64,000 nucleotides of DNA from Ramlibacter tataouinensis. GTDB lineage: Bacteria; Pseudomonadota; Gammaproteobacteria; Burkholderiales; Burkholderiaceae_C. Position 1 is the first letter of the stretch, and each line of letters begins with the position of its first letter. Shown in pieces: positions 53,467-62,359 of this stretch. The notes beneath the pieces are model-generated. The model was given only the letters and a program-made list of their open reading frames with translations. It was not told where the DNA came from and did not search any database. Location: positions 2,815,001 through 2,879,000 of the forward strand of contig NZ_CP010951.1 of assembly GCF_001580455.1 (NCBI RefSeq), read 5' to 3'. The position numbers and the translations under genes were made by a program.

Positions 53467-54255
53467 TTACGCCGGCACCGCGCGCCGACGAAACACCAGC
53501 CGCTCGGGCTGCGAGGCCTGGGCATCGTAGGCATAGCCGTCGAGGTCGAAGCCTTCGAGCCTGTCCGGCGACACGATGCGGCGCTGGATCGCGTAGCGCG
53601 CCATCAGGCCGCGCGCACGCTTGGCGAAGAAGCTGATGACTTTGTAGCGGCCGCCCTTCCAGTCCTCGAACACGCAGTCGATGACGCGCGCCTTCAGCGC
53701 CTTGCGATCCACCACCTTGAAATACTCCTGCGAGGCCAGGTTCACCAGCACCGGATCCTTGCCCTTGGCCTGCATCCTGTTCAGGTGTTCGGCGACGGTC
53801 GTGCCCCAGTAGGCGTAGAGGTTGGGGCCGCGGTCGTTGGCGAGTGCTGTGCCCATCTCCAGCCGGTACGGCTGCAGCCGGTCCAGCGGGCGCAGCACGC
53901 CATACAGGCCCGACAGGATGGCCAGGTGCTGCTGCGCCCAGTCGAGCTCGGCCGGCTTGAGGTTCCTGGCCTGCAAGCCGTCGTAAACATCGCCATCGAA
54001 GGCCAGCACCGCGGGCTTGCTGTTGCGCGTTGTCGCGCGCCGCGACCAGCTGGCGTAGCGATCGACGTTGAGTTGGGCCAGCTTGTCCGACAGGTCCATC
54101 AGTTCCGCGATTTCGGCCGGCGACTTCTGTTTCAGCACGCCAATCAGCTCGGATGAGCGGGCGCTGAATTGCGGCGTGGTGGCGCGCTCCAGGATGGCGG
54201 GATCGACCGCGGTTTCGTAGTCGAGCGACTTGGCAGGAGAGATCACGTAGAGCAT
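53467..54255 (-). CDS. yaaA: Peroxide stress protein YaaA
   Basis: 262 residues, close to the usual 258. The start MLYVISPAKSLDYE and the segments LAILSGLYGVLRPLDRLQPY and VINCVFEDWKGG-like FEDWKGGRYKVISFFAKRAR are diagnostic of the DUF328/YaaA family, which limits intracellular iron and DNA damage during peroxide stress. Start 54255 gives the canonical N-terminus. Divergent from rarD with about 80 bases between starts. Confidence 0.95.
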   Translation of the reverse strand: MLYVISPAKSLDYETAVDPAILERATTPQFSARSSELIGVLKQKSPAEIAELMDLSDKLAQLNVDRYASWSRRATTRNSKPAVLAFDGDVYDGLQARNLKPAELDWAQQHLAILSGLYGVLRPLDRLQPYRLEMGTALANDRGPNLYAYWGTTVAEHLNRMQAKGKDPVLVNLASQEYFKVVDRKALKARVIDCVFEDWKGGRYKVISFFAKRARGLMARYAIQRRIVSPDRLEGFDLDGYAYDAQASQPERLVFRRRAVPA

Positions 54256-54334
54256 GTTGGCGCGAATGATGCCGCATCCACGCCGCATGTCTCCACGCCA
54301 GCGTGCGCAACGCGCAACGGCGAGAATCACCGCC

Positions 54335-55258
54335 ATGTCTTCCGGTGTGCTCCAAGCGGCCCTCGCGTATGCGATGTGGGGCCTGTTCCCGCTGTACTTC
54401 CAGCTTGTTTCGGACGTGGCACCGCTGGAGATCGTGCTCCATCGCTCGCTGTGGTCGCTGGCCTTCGTGCTCGTGCTGCTGGCGGTGCTGGGGCGCTGGG
54501 CCTGGCTGCGCGACATCGCGCGCCGCCCCAGGACGCTGGCCACGTTTGCACTGAGCGCGCTGCTGCTGTCGGCCAACTGGCTGATTTATGTATGGGCAGT
54601 CAACAACGGCCGTGTCGTCGATTCGAGCCTGGGCTACTTCATCACGCCGCTGGTCAACGTGCTGCTCGGCTACTTCGTGCTGCACGAGCGGCCGCGCCGC
54701 GCGCAGTGGTACGCGCTCGCCATCGCGGCCGCTGGCGTGCTGTGGCTGACGTTCTTCGCCGGCTCATTGCCGTGGGTCGGGCTGGTGCTTGCGGCGAGCT
54801 TCGGGATCTACGGTCTGATTCGCAAGACCGCGCCGCTCGGTGCGCTCGAAGGCCTGGCGCTCGAGACGCTGCTGCTCGCACCGCTGGCCGCCGGCCTGCT
54901 TGCCTGGCAGACCTTGCATGCCGGCAGTGCCCTGAGCGGCGGCGACCCGGCGTTGTTCGGCCTGCTGGTGCTGGGCGGGCCGCTGACCGCGCTGCCGCTG
55001 CTGCTGTTTGCCGCCGGCGCGCGGCGCATCCCGTTGACGACGCTCGGCGTGCTGCAGTACATCGGGCCGACCATCCAGTTCACGCTCGGCGTGTGGCTGT
55101 TCCACGAGCCCTTCGCCGGTCCGCGGCTGGTGGGATTCGTGTTGATCTGGCTGGCGCTGGTGGTCTACACCGCGGAAGGCTGGCTGTCGATGCGACGGCA
55201 AGCCGCGGCCTCGAGCGAGGCGGTCGCTCCCCGCCCGGTGCCTGCGTCGCGGCGCTAG
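54335..55258 (+). CDS. rarD: RarD-type EamA transporter
   Basis: 307 residues with ten predicted membrane segments. The opening AYAMWGLFPLYFQLVSDVAP and EIVLHRSLWSLAFVLVLL match the RarD/EamA group (chloramphenicol-sensitivity RarD), a drug/metabolite transporter family of uncertain substrate. Later conserved parts include LLSANWLIYVWAVNNGRVVD and LQYIGPTIQF. The ATG at 54335 begins the family start. Divergent from yaaA. Confidence 0.94.
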   Translation: MSSGVLQAALAYAMWGLFPLYFQLVSDVAPLEIVLHRSLWSLAFVLVLLAVLGRWAWLRDIARRPRTLATFALSALLLSANWLIYVWAVNNGRVVDSSLGYFITPLVNVLLGYFVLHERPRRAQWYALAIAAAGVLWLTFFAGSLPWVGLVLAASFGIYGLIRKTAPLGALEGLALETLLLAPLAAGLLAWQTLHAGSALSGGDPALFGLLVLGGPLTALPLLLFAAGARRIPLTTLGVLQYIGPTIQFTLGVWLFHEPFAGPRLVGFVLIWLALVVYTAEGWLSMRRQAAASSEAVAPRPVPASRR

Positions 55259-55346
55259 GCGCCGCTCTGCCCGAAGGTCCACGTTGCAAGATCAGGCCAT
55301 GCCTGCCAGACTGGCGGTGCATGCGCGATGTCGCCGAAGGAGCGCC

Positions 55347-56033
55347 ATGAGGACCTGTCTTCGATCCGCCCTGCCTCGGTCGCCTTGGCGGCCGGCCGCA
55401 CTGCTGTGCCTGGCCCTGGCGTCGCCCTGGGCGGTGGCGCAGGCGCCCAGCCACCCCAACATGAACGCGCAATTGCTCGTGGCCGCCCGCCAGTCGGATG
55501 CGGCCGCCGTGGAGCACCTGCTGTCGCAGGGCGCGGCGCCCAACTCGCGCAACCGCATTGGCAAGACCGCGTTGATGCTCGCGGCCGAAAAGGGCCAGGC
55601 GCAGATCGTCGAGCTGATGCTCAAGGCCGGGGCCGACGTCAACGCGGTGTCGCTCGAGGGCGTGACGGCGCTGATGGGGGCCAGCTATGGCGGCCACGCG
55701 GCCGTCGTGCGACGCCTGCTCGCGGCGGGCGCGCGCACCGCGCCGGTCGACCAGATGAAGAAATCGGCCGTCGTCTACGCCGCGGCCCTCGGGCATGCGG
55801 ACGCGCTGGCGGCGCTGCTCGATGCCGGCACCGACGTCAACGCGCCAGCCGAGCACGGGCTCACGCCGCTCATGTGGGCGGCGGGCCAGGGCCAAGCCGA
55901 GGCCGTGCGCCTGCTGCTCGCGCGCGGCGCCCGGCGCGACCTGCGCGACGATCGCGGACTGACCGCGGCCGAAATCGCCCGCCAGACCGGTCATGCCGAC
56001 GTGGCCGTGCTGCTGGATGCGGCGGCGCCCTGA
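55347..56033 (+). CDS. Secreted ankyrin-repeat protein next to the quinoprotein operon
   Basis: 228 residues with a signal peptide (cleavage near AVAQA, residue 30) and about five ankyrin repeats (KTALMLAAEKGQAQIVELML, HGLTPLMWAAGQGQAEAVRL). GAAGGAG precedes the ATG at 55347. It is convergent with the YVTN propeller gene, whose stop is 15 bases from its own. Ankyrin proteins of this type are common beside PQQ dehydrogenase genes and may help export or assembly; that role is by association only. Confidence 0.9.
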   Translation: MRTCLRSALPRSPWRPAALLCLALASPWAVAQAPSHPNMNAQLLVAARQSDAAAVEHLLSQGAAPNSRNRIGKTALMLAAEKGQAQIVELMLKAGADVNAVSLEGVTALMGASYGGHAAVVRRLLAAGARTAPVDQMKKSAVVYAAALGHADALAALLDAGTDVNAPAEHGLTPLMWAAGQGQAEAVRLLLARGARRDLRDDRGLTAAEIARQTGHADVAVLLDAAAP

Positions 56034-56047
56034 GGCGCGCGGCGGGA

Positions 56048-57001
56048 TCAGTGGATCACAACCCCCCACGGCAGCTTGCCGACGGTGATGTCGGCCACGC
56101 GGGCCGCCTTGTCCACGTCGATCACCGAGACGCTGCCCGAGCGGCCGCAGGCCACGTAGAGCTTCGCGCCGTCGGGCGTGAGCGCCATGTTCCAGGGCCG
56201 CTGGCCGACCGGGATCGTCGCGGTCACGCGGTTGCTCGCAGTGTCGATGACCGACACCGTCGCGTCCCCACCGTTGGAGACGAACACGCGCTTGCCGTCG
56301 GGGTGCACGGAAATGCCGTTGCTGCGCTTGCCCGCCGCGATCCGCGCGACCACCCGCAGGTTATCGGTATCGATGACCGACACCTCGTCGGCGTTCTCGG
56401 CTGCTACGTAGGCACGCTTGCCGTCCGGCGTGAAGCCGATCCCGCGCGGGCGCGCGCCCACGGCCACCTGAGCGACCTGCTTGCGCTGGGCCACGTCGAT
56501 GATGTCAACCGCGCCGCCTTCTTCCGCGCTCACGAACACGCGCCGGCCGTCGGGCGAGAACACCGCATGCTCGGGGTTCTTGCCGCGCACCGTGACAACG
56601 AACGACACCTTCGAGTCCCGCGTGTCGATGAAGGCGACGTCATTGCTCTCCTCGACGGCCGCCACCACCCAGCGCCCGTCGGGCGAGATGCCCACGCCCT
56701 CGGGCGATTCGCCGAGAGGGATCTCGCCGGCGCTTCGGCGCTGCGCGAGGTCGAGCAGTACCAGGCGGTTGTTCGGTTGATCGCTCACGTACGCAGTACG
56801 GCCGTCGGGACTGATCGCTGTGCCGCGCGGCTTGGTGCCCGCGGGAATCTCGGCCACGACCTTGTCGGTGGCGGTATCGATCACGCTCACCGTGCCCGAG
56901 CCTTCGTTGGGCACATAGGCAAAGGGCGCGGCCGCCACCATCGCGGGCAGCGCCAGCGCGCACCAGACTGCCCAGCGGGCGAAGCGGCTCCTAGGTTTCA
57001 T
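56048..57001 (-). CDS. YVTN-type beta-propeller protein of a PQQ-linked operon
   Basis: 317 residues with a signal peptide (cleavage near MVAAA, residue 25). Seven blades are visible, each with the pattern V-x-V-I-D-x-x and G-x-x-P-x-G-x-x-x-x-P-D-G (for example RGTAISPDGRTAYVSDQ and NGISVHPDGKRVFVSNG). It matches the propeller proteins known to travel with PQQ-dependent catabolic clusters. The start at 57001 overlaps the cytochrome b561 stop by 4 bases. Last gene of the operon; exact role unknown. Confidence 0.92.
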   Translation of the reverse strand: MKPRSRFARWAVWCALALPAMVAAAPFAYVPNEGSGTVSVIDTATDKVVAEIPAGTKPRGTAISPDGRTAYVSDQPNNRLVLLDLAQRRSAGEIPLGESPEGVGISPDGRWVVAAVEESNDVAFIDTRDSKVSFVVTVRGKNPEHAVFSPDGRRVFVSAEEGGAVDIIDVAQRKQVAQVAVGARPRGIGFTPDGKRAYVAAENADEVSVIDTDNLRVVARIAAGKRSNGISVHPDGKRVFVSNGGDATVSVIDTASNRVTATIPVGQRPWNMALTPDGAKLYVACGRSGSVSVIDVDKAARVADITVGKLPWGVVIH

Positions 57002-57600
57002 GCATGCTCCTTCCGCGCCGGATCGCCCGGGCGCCAGCGGTGGGGCGCGCCCGCTTGCCCGCGCGGCAGCATGCGCGAGAACACGGCGTCGCGGTCGACC
57101 AGCGCGTGCTTGGCCGCTGCGGCGACGTGCAGCACGATCAGTGCCGTGAACACATAGGCCGTGACGTCGTGCAGCGCGATGAAGAAGGCATACACCGCCG
57201 GCAGGTCGGGCCCCCAGGGCGGAAGCGCGATGCCGAAGAAGCGCACGCCCCACTTGCTGAAGTTGGAGCCGAGGTAGCCCCCCAGCGGCATGATCACCAT
57301 GCAGGCACCCAGGGCCCAGTGCATCCAGTGCGCCGCGCGTTGCTGCCATGCCGGCACGGAGCTCGGCCAGGGCGGCGCCGGGTGCCTCATGCGCCACAGC
57401 AGGCGCACGGCGATCAGCACCCCCAGCACGAGGCCGATCGACTTGTGCAGGTTGATCACGCCCGCGCGCGCCGGCGTGCCGCGCGGCGCGATGTCGTCGA
57501 GCAGGAAGCCGAAGGCGATCTCCGCCAGCAGCGCGATGCCGATGAACCAGTGCAGGAAAACGTCCGTGCGGCCGTAGCGAGCGCCGTTGTCAGTGATCAT
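56998..57600 (-). CDS. Cytochrome b561
   Basis: 200 residues with four membrane segments (about 14-33, 48-67, 88-108, 142-165). His residues at their ends (VFLHWFIGIALL, NLHKSIGLVLG, WMHWALGAC, VLHVAAAAKH) are placed to bind two haems b, as in the prokaryotic cytochrome b561 family. It would move electrons between periplasmic carriers and the quinone pool. The start at 57600 follows the cytochrome c stop by 2 bases. Confidence 0.92.
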   Translation of the reverse strand: MITDNGARYGRTDVFLHWFIGIALLAEIAFGFLLDDIAPRGTPARAGVINLHKSIGLVLGVLIAVRLLWRMRHPAPPWPSSVPAWQQRAAHWMHWALGACMVIMPLGGYLGSNFSKWGVRFFGIALPPWGPDLPAVYAFFIALHDVTAYVFTALIVLHVAAAAKHALVDRDAVFSRMLPRGQAGAPHRWRPGDPARKEHA

Positions 57601-57602
57601 GC

Positions 57603-58184
57603 CTACAGCCCGCCCAGGTAGTTTGCGAGGTTCTCGATGTCCTTCTCGTTCAGGGTCCGCGCCACGCTGGTCATGTTGCCCGCGTCGTTCGTGCGCTTGC
57701 CCTGCTTGAAGTCGGTGAGCTGCTTGACGATGTAGTCGCGGTGCTGGCCGGCCACGCGCGGGATCTCGTTCTGCCCGGCGAAGCCGCCCAGGTGGCACAT
57801 GGTGCACAGCGTCTCGTCCGCCTTGAGCTTGCCCAGCCGCGCCTTCTCGGGGTCGGGCTTGAACCCGGTGGATCTGGGCTTCTGTTGGGCGAACCAGTCG
57901 GCGAGCTCGCGCATCTCGTCGCGCGTCAGGCCGGCCACCATCGGGCTCATGAGCTCGTTGCTTCGCCGGCCTTCCTGGAAGTCACGCAGCTGCAGGTACA
58001 GGTAGCGCGTGGTCTGCCCCGCCAGCACGGGATACAGCGGCGTCGTGGAGTTGCCGTCGATCCCGTGGCAGGCCGCGCAGGCCTGCGCCTTGGCCGGCGG
58101 CGTGGCGGGCTGCGCGAGCGTCGATGCGGCGGTCAGCGCCGCGGTCAGTGCCGCCACCACCTGCCACCGGCCCGCCCTGGTCAT
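57603..58184 (-). CDS. Dihaem c-type cytochrome (c4-like)
   Basis: 193 residues with a signal peptide and two haem motifs, CAACH (residues 36-40) and CTMCH (near 130), each in a half of similar size as in cytochrome c4 (HGIDGNSTTPLYPVLAGQ; HLGGFAGQNEIPRVAGQH). Met ligands for the haems are plausible in ELMSPMVAGL and DAGNMTSVA. Start 58184 overlaps the dehydrogenase stop (ATGA). It is the likely electron acceptor of the quinoprotein dehydrogenase. Confidence 0.94.
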   Translation of the reverse strand: MTRAGRWQVVAALTAALTAASTLAQPATPPAKAQACAACHGIDGNSTTPLYPVLAGQTTRYLYLQLRDFQEGRRSNELMSPMVAGLTRDEMRELADWFAQQKPRSTGFKPDPEKARLGKLKADETLCTMCHLGGFAGQNEIPRVAGQHRDYIVKQLTDFKQGKRTNDAGNMTSVARTLNEKDIENLANYLGGL

Positions 58185-59932
58185 GGCAGCGCGAACACGA
58201 CCACCGAGTTGCCGCGCTTGAAGTCGATCTGCGTGTTGCCGCCTGCGGCCACGGCCACATACTGCTTGCCGCCCACCGAGTACGACACGGCCGGCGCGTT
58301 GACGCCGGCGCCGCACTGGTATTCCCACAGCTTCTTGCCGGTCTTCGCGTCGAACGCGCGGAACAGGCCGTTGCCCTCGCCGTTGAAGACGAGCCCGCCC
58401 GCCGTGGCCAGCACGCCGCCGATCAGCGGTTGATCGGTGTCGAACTTCCAGGCGATCTTGCCGGTGTCGATGTTGACGGCGACCAGCCGGCCCGATTGCT
58501 TCTCGCCCGGGATCACCTTGAACGCGCCGCCCAGCCACAGCTTGCTGCCGCCCGGGTACTTGGCCTCCTCGACGTGGTAAGTCATGGGCTGGTGCAGGTT
58601 CGCGGCATAGGCCAGGCGCAACTGCGGGTTGATGGCCATTGGGCTCCATTCCACGCCGCCGTTGGCGCCCGGCAGCATGCGCTGGCCTTCCTTGGTCGGC
58701 AGCACCCACATGTTCTCCTGCGGGATCATGGCCTCGCTGAAGCGGATCAGCTCGCCGGTGGCGCGATCGTGCACGTAGACGTGCCCCGTCTTGCCGCCGT
58801 GGATGGCCACCTTGCGCATCTTGCCGTCCTTGCCGGCGGCCTCGGTGAGGATCACCGGCGAGGCCGCGTCGAGGTCCCACACGTCGTGCGCGATGTACTG
58901 GTAGTGCCACTTGTACGCGCCCGTCTCGAGGTCGACGGCGACCATCGAGTTGGTGTACAGGTTGTCCCCGGGGCGCTCGGCGCCGTACAGGTCCGGGCTG
59001 GGGTTGCCGACCACGAAGATGACGGTCTTGCTCTCGCGGTCCACCGCCGGCGCCATCCACACGCCGCCGCCCAGCGTTTGGTAGAAGTCGCCGCCCTTGT
59101 CGGCAAGGGTCTTCTTCTCCGCGGCGATGTCGCGAAGCATGTTGCGGCCGGTGGCGTCGTTGACCGCCCAGACGCCCTCGTGCCCTTTCTCGGGGATCGA
59201 GTAGAAGGTCCACAGCAGCTTGCCGTCGTTCGCGTCGTAGGCTTTCACGAAGCCGCGGACACCGTATTCGCCGCCGTTGGTGCCGATCAGCACCTTGCCG
59301 TCGACCGCCACGGGCGCCATGGTTTCCGAATAGCCTTTTTCGGGGTCCGCGATCTGCGTCGACCACAGCACCTTGCCTGTCTTGGCGTCCAAGGCCACCA
59401 TCTTCGCATCGAGCGTGGCCATGAAGACGCGGTCGTTCAAGACCGCCACGCCGCGGTTGTTGGGCCCGCAGCAGAAGGTGGTCACCGGACCCTGCTTGTG
59501 CTTGTAGTGCCAGAACTCCTTGCCCGTGGCCGCATCGAGCGCGTAGATGTGGTTGTAGGAGGTGGTGATGTACATCACCCCGTCCACCACGACGGGCGCC
59601 GTTTCCATCGACTCGACCACCTCGGTCTGGAAGATGAACGCGGGCTTCAGGCGGGCGACATTGGTCGTGTTGATCTGCTTGGCCGGGTAGTAGCGCGTCT
59701 GCGCGTAGTTGCCGTTGGTGAGCAGGAAGTTCTTGTCATCGCGGGCGGCCGCGTCCAGCCGCGCCTGTGGCACCGACACGCTCGTGGGCACCGCCATGCC
59801 GCTGGCGGCGGCAGCGGCCTGTCCCGCAACTTCCTGGGCGTGTGCGCCCCATGCGAAGGCGGCGGATGCAACGGCTGCTCCCCATGCATGCGACTGTCTC
59901 CAGGCGCGCGCTCGTCTCTCGATGCGATCCAT
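58181..59932 (-). CDS. PQQ-dependent alcohol dehydrogenase-type quinoprotein
   Basis: 583 residues with a signal peptide (cleavage near GAHAQ, residue 33). The eight-bladed propeller has the usual Trp docking motifs (DAATGKEFWHYK, DAKTGKVLWS, DTGKIAWKF). Adjacent cysteines FCCG near residue 153 form the rare vicinal disulfide over PQQ. The metal/base region reads HDVWDLDAASPVIL (near 350), with two Asp two residues apart. No haem motif, so it needs the separate cytochrome. AAGGAGA precedes the ATG at 59932. It oxidises an alcohol or similar substrate in the periplasm; substrate unknown. No PQQ synthesis genes are in the window. Confidence 0.93.
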   Translation of the reverse strand: MDRIERRARAWRQSHAWGAAVASAAFAWGAHAQEVAGQAAAAASGMAVPTSVSVPQARLDAAARDDKNFLLTNGNYAQTRYYPAKQINTTNVARLKPAFIFQTEVVESMETAPVVVDGVMYITTSYNHIYALDAATGKEFWHYKHKQGPVTTFCCGPNNRGVAVLNDRVFMATLDAKMVALDAKTGKVLWSTQIADPEKGYSETMAPVAVDGKVLIGTNGGEYGVRGFVKAYDANDGKLLWTFYSIPEKGHEGVWAVNDATGRNMLRDIAAEKKTLADKGGDFYQTLGGGVWMAPAVDRESKTVIFVVGNPSPDLYGAERPGDNLYTNSMVAVDLETGAYKWHYQYIAHDVWDLDAASPVILTEAAGKDGKMRKVAIHGGKTGHVYVHDRATGELIRFSEAMIPQENMWVLPTKEGQRMLPGANGGVEWSPMAINPQLRLAYAANLHQPMTYHVEEAKYPGGSKLWLGGAFKVIPGEKQSGRLVAVNIDTGKIAWKFDTDQPLIGGVLATAGGLVFNGEGNGLFRAFDAKTGKKLWEYQCGAGVNAPAVSYSVGGKQYVAVAAGGNTQIDFKRGNSVVVFALP

Positions 59933-60288
59933 ATTTCGTCTCCTTGTTCGATGTCGCGTTCCACCGCGTCTGAAGAGGAGCGCGGTGCTCAAGGAACGTG
60001 GAGGGCTCGGCGGCGCGCAGGCGGGTCGACAAGGGCACGGCTGCGAGAGGTCGGGTCGCGCGTTTTCCCGCCGCCGAGAATACTCGTTTGACGTTTCAAG
60101 CCAACAGCTTGTGGTGTGCTTTCGTTTCGGATGAGCTGACCGGGACGTTGCTGCATCCCCGTCATTCGTCTGCTGAGCCTTGAACAAGAGTGCGCTGAGT
60201 ATCGCAATGGATGAGGGCTCGCCGCGCCAATCTCGGGCACAGGACGACTGCGGAGCCATCGCTTTTGCGATGGCTTCGTGGTCATGTT
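59933..60288. promoter_or_regulatory. Promoter region of the quinoprotein operon
   Basis: 356 bases between the dehydrogenase start and the NTF2-like gene stop, both minus strand. It includes the hairpin at 60254-60275 and should hold the operon promoter. No convincing gene; no clear operator seen. Confidence 0.4.
60254..60275 (-). terminator. Hairpin after the NTF2-like gene
   Basis: AGCCATCGC, loop TTTT, GCGATGGCT: perfect 9-bp stem beginning 14 bases after the NTF2-like stop on the minus strand. Position and stem strength fit a terminator between this gene and the quinoprotein operon, but there is no U-run after the stem. Confidence 0.55.
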
Positions 60289-60660
60289 TCAGGCGGCAGG
60301 CTGCGTGCCGAAGAAGCCAACGATTTGAAGCAAGCGGCCGTCCACGTCCAGCTGCGCGAAGTCCACGCCCTCCGCGGCGGGCATGCCGTCCGGCGCCAGC
60401 AGGCGCCAGCCGTAGCGCAGGAATCCGTGGTGTGAGTCGATCGTCGTCGTGCGTTCGAGGCGGTGCGCCGGGAAGTGCGTCAGCACGATGGCGGCCTGGT
60501 CGGCGATCCCTTGGTGGCCACGACCCTCCTGTGGCGGATCCACCAGGCGGCCGTCGGCGTTCCATACCGCGCGGACGGCATCGCTGCGTCGGCCCGGGTC
60601 GGGGTCGCACAAGGCGGCCAGGTGGCGGTCGATCGTGCGTTCGAGAGCGGAATCGTTCAT
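60289..60660 (-). CDS. SnoaL/NTF2-like small protein
   Basis: 123 residues with the cone-like alpha+beta layout of the NTF2/SnoaL superfamily (N-terminal helix RTIDRHLAALCD, then strands ending VDGRLLQIVGFFGTQ). No catalytic Asp/His pair can be assigned with confidence. AAGGAG precedes the ATG at 60660. It is upstream of the quinoprotein operon on the same strand, but a hairpin separates them. Function unknown. Confidence 0.8.
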   Translation of the reverse strand: MNDSALERTIDRHLAALCDPDPGRRSDAVRAVWNADGRLVDPPQEGRGHQGIADQAAIVLTHFPAHRLERTTTIDSHHGFLRYGWRLLAPDGMPAAEGVDFAQLDVDGRLLQIVGFFGTQPAA

Positions 60661-60855
60661 GGCTTGCTCCTTGGCGTTGGGAGGTGTCCATGTTGCGAAG
60701 CGCACCGCCGCGGGGCAATTACCCGCCAGGTCATGGCGTCGAAGCTGTCCCGACGGCCACACGCAGTTCCCGAACTGGAATACCGCGCTGGACAGCGCAG
60801 TCCCCGCTCTGCCGTTCAGTCCGCGGCAGTGCAGCTGCTGGCGTGGGGATTGAAC

Positions 60856-61323
60856 CTATCGCTTCCGAATCCCGGCGGCGAACCAGGCGCCGTTGCCGTT
60901 GACGATCAGCAGCACGGGATTTGCGCAGGGATTGGGCGGGATGGGATTGACGAAGCCCTCGATTCTGAAATCACCGAGCGCATCGAGCGGCACCAGTTCC
61001 GAGTCGTGGAACACGCCCGCGCAGGCCACCCTCGCGCGCACGCTTTGTCCCGCCGGCGTCCCGATGTTGTCACCGCCCGCCAGCAGGAGGCCGCGGCCGT
61101 CGACATTGATTCGCCCGTCGGCGCTCACGGCCGCAGTCAGGCGCGAGATCACCCACGGCAGGCCCGCGGGTGGAACGCCCAGCACCGCATTGGGTTGGCC
61201 GCCGGCGCGCAGCGGCTGGACGCCGATGGCGTCTTCGAAGCGGGCCAGGGGTTCGGCGGCGCTGGCGTTCAGGGAGGCGGCAGTCGCGAGTGACAGCAGG
61301 CAGGCGGACAGTGTCTTGCTCAT
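60856..61323 (-). CDS. Secreted hypothetical protein
   Basis: 155 residues with a signal peptide (MSKTLSACLLSLATAASLNA). The mature part contains two Cys (ARVACAGVFHDSE and PPNPCANPVLL) that could form a disulfide, and beta-rich segments (GRINVDGRGLLLAGGDNIG). AGGAA precedes the ATG at 61323. No family recognised. Divergent from PPK2 with about 190 bases between them. Confidence 0.7.
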   Translation of the reverse strand: MSKTLSACLLSLATAASLNASAAEPLARFEDAIGVQPLRAGGQPNAVLGVPPAGLPWVISRLTAAVSADGRINVDGRGLLLAGGDNIGTPAGQSVRARVACAGVFHDSELVPLDALGDFRIEGFVNPIPPNPCANPVLLIVNGNGAWFAAGIRKR

Positions 61324-61513
61324 CGTGGATTCCTGGAAAGTTGGGTTTGAATCTGCATCGGAGCCGGTGAGTCCACGTTTGGCAGCGCCCGGGTTCGACC
61401 GCGGCCGATTGTTTTGTAAGCGCTCGTGTTCCGCGGGGCAGGGGGAAAGCGCACACCCCGATGCGCTACTGATATCGGACACAGGGTAGAGCTGGCAGGC
61501 GCCATACTGCCGC

Positions 61514-62359
61514 ATGAACCGCAAGAAGATGGCTGCAGTCGCTCCCAGCGCGTGGGCCCGATACCGCATCGCGACGCCCGGCGTGCCGGTGCCGCTCGCC
61601 ACGTTCGACCCGGCCGGGAAACCCTGCTCGACCGGCGGCAAGCAGGAGGACCGTGCGCGCGTCGACCAGCTGGCCGTCGAACTGGACGGGCTGCAGAATC
61701 TGTTCTACGCCGACCGCCGCTACAAGCTGCTCGTGGTGCTGCAAGGGATGGACACCAGCGGCAAGGATGGCACGCTGCGCACCGTGTTCGGCCGCATGAG
61801 TCCGCTGGGCGTGCGCACGGCCGCGTGGAAGGCGCCCACCGAAACGGAGCGCGCGCATGACTACCTCTGGCGCATCCACAAGGAGGTTCCGGGGTCGGGC
61901 GAAGTCGTCGTCTTCAACCGCAGCCACTACGAGGACGTGCTGGTCCCGGTGGTGAACGGCCAGCTGTCGCAGGACCAAACGCAGCAGCGCTACGCGCAGA
62001 TCAACGAGTTCGAGCGCTTGCTTTCGCAGACGGGCACGATCGTCCTCAAGTTCATGCTGCACATTTCGAAGGACGAGCAGCGCAAGCGATTGCAGGCGCG
62101 GCTGGACGACCCGACGAAGCGCTACAAATTCCAGAGAGACGACCTGAAGGTGCGCAAGCAGTGGGACCTGTACCAGGTCGCTTACGAACACGCGATCGCG
62201 GCGACAGGGACGCCCTGGGCACCCTGGACCATCGTTCCGGCGGATTCCAAGACGCACCGCAACCTGATGATCGCGCTGGTCCTCCAAGAGACGCTCAATG
62301 GTCTCGGGCTGCGCTACCCCGACGACGACCCCACACTCAAGTCGCTGAAGATCCGCTAG
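61514..62359 (+). CDS. Polyphosphate kinase 2 family protein
   Basis: 281 residues. Walker A-like VVLQGMDTSGKDGTLR, the lid/Walker B region VVFNRSHYEDVLVPVV, and the arginine-rich segment DEQRKRLQARLDDPTKRYKF match PPK2 (polyphosphate:nucleotide phosphotransferase). It is short, as in the single-domain class that can phosphorylate AMP or ADP, though class cannot be settled here. Its TAG stop lies within the left end of the palindromic element at 62357-62521, so the original C-terminus may have been slightly changed by insertion. Confidence 0.93.
   Translation: MNRKKMAAVAPSAWARYRIATPGVPVPLATFDPAGKPCSTGGKQEDRARVDQLAVELDGLQNLFYADRRYKLLVVLQGMDTSGKDGTLRTVFGRMSPLGVRTAAWKAPTETERAHDYLWRIHKEVPGSGEVVVFNRSHYEDVLVPVVNGQLSQDQTQQRYAQINEFERLLSQTGTIVLKFMLHISKDEQRKRLQARLDDPTKRYKFQRDDLKVRKQWDLYQVAYEHAIAATGTPWAPWTIVPADSKTHRNLMIALVLQETLNGLGLRYPDDDPTLKSLKIR

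Noticed and set aside
58860..58885. Firm call of XoxF/lanthanide methanol dehydrogenase
   Set aside because: The WDxD motif is also present in glucose-dehydrogenase-type quinoproteins, and the mxaJ/mxaG-type neighbours are absent.
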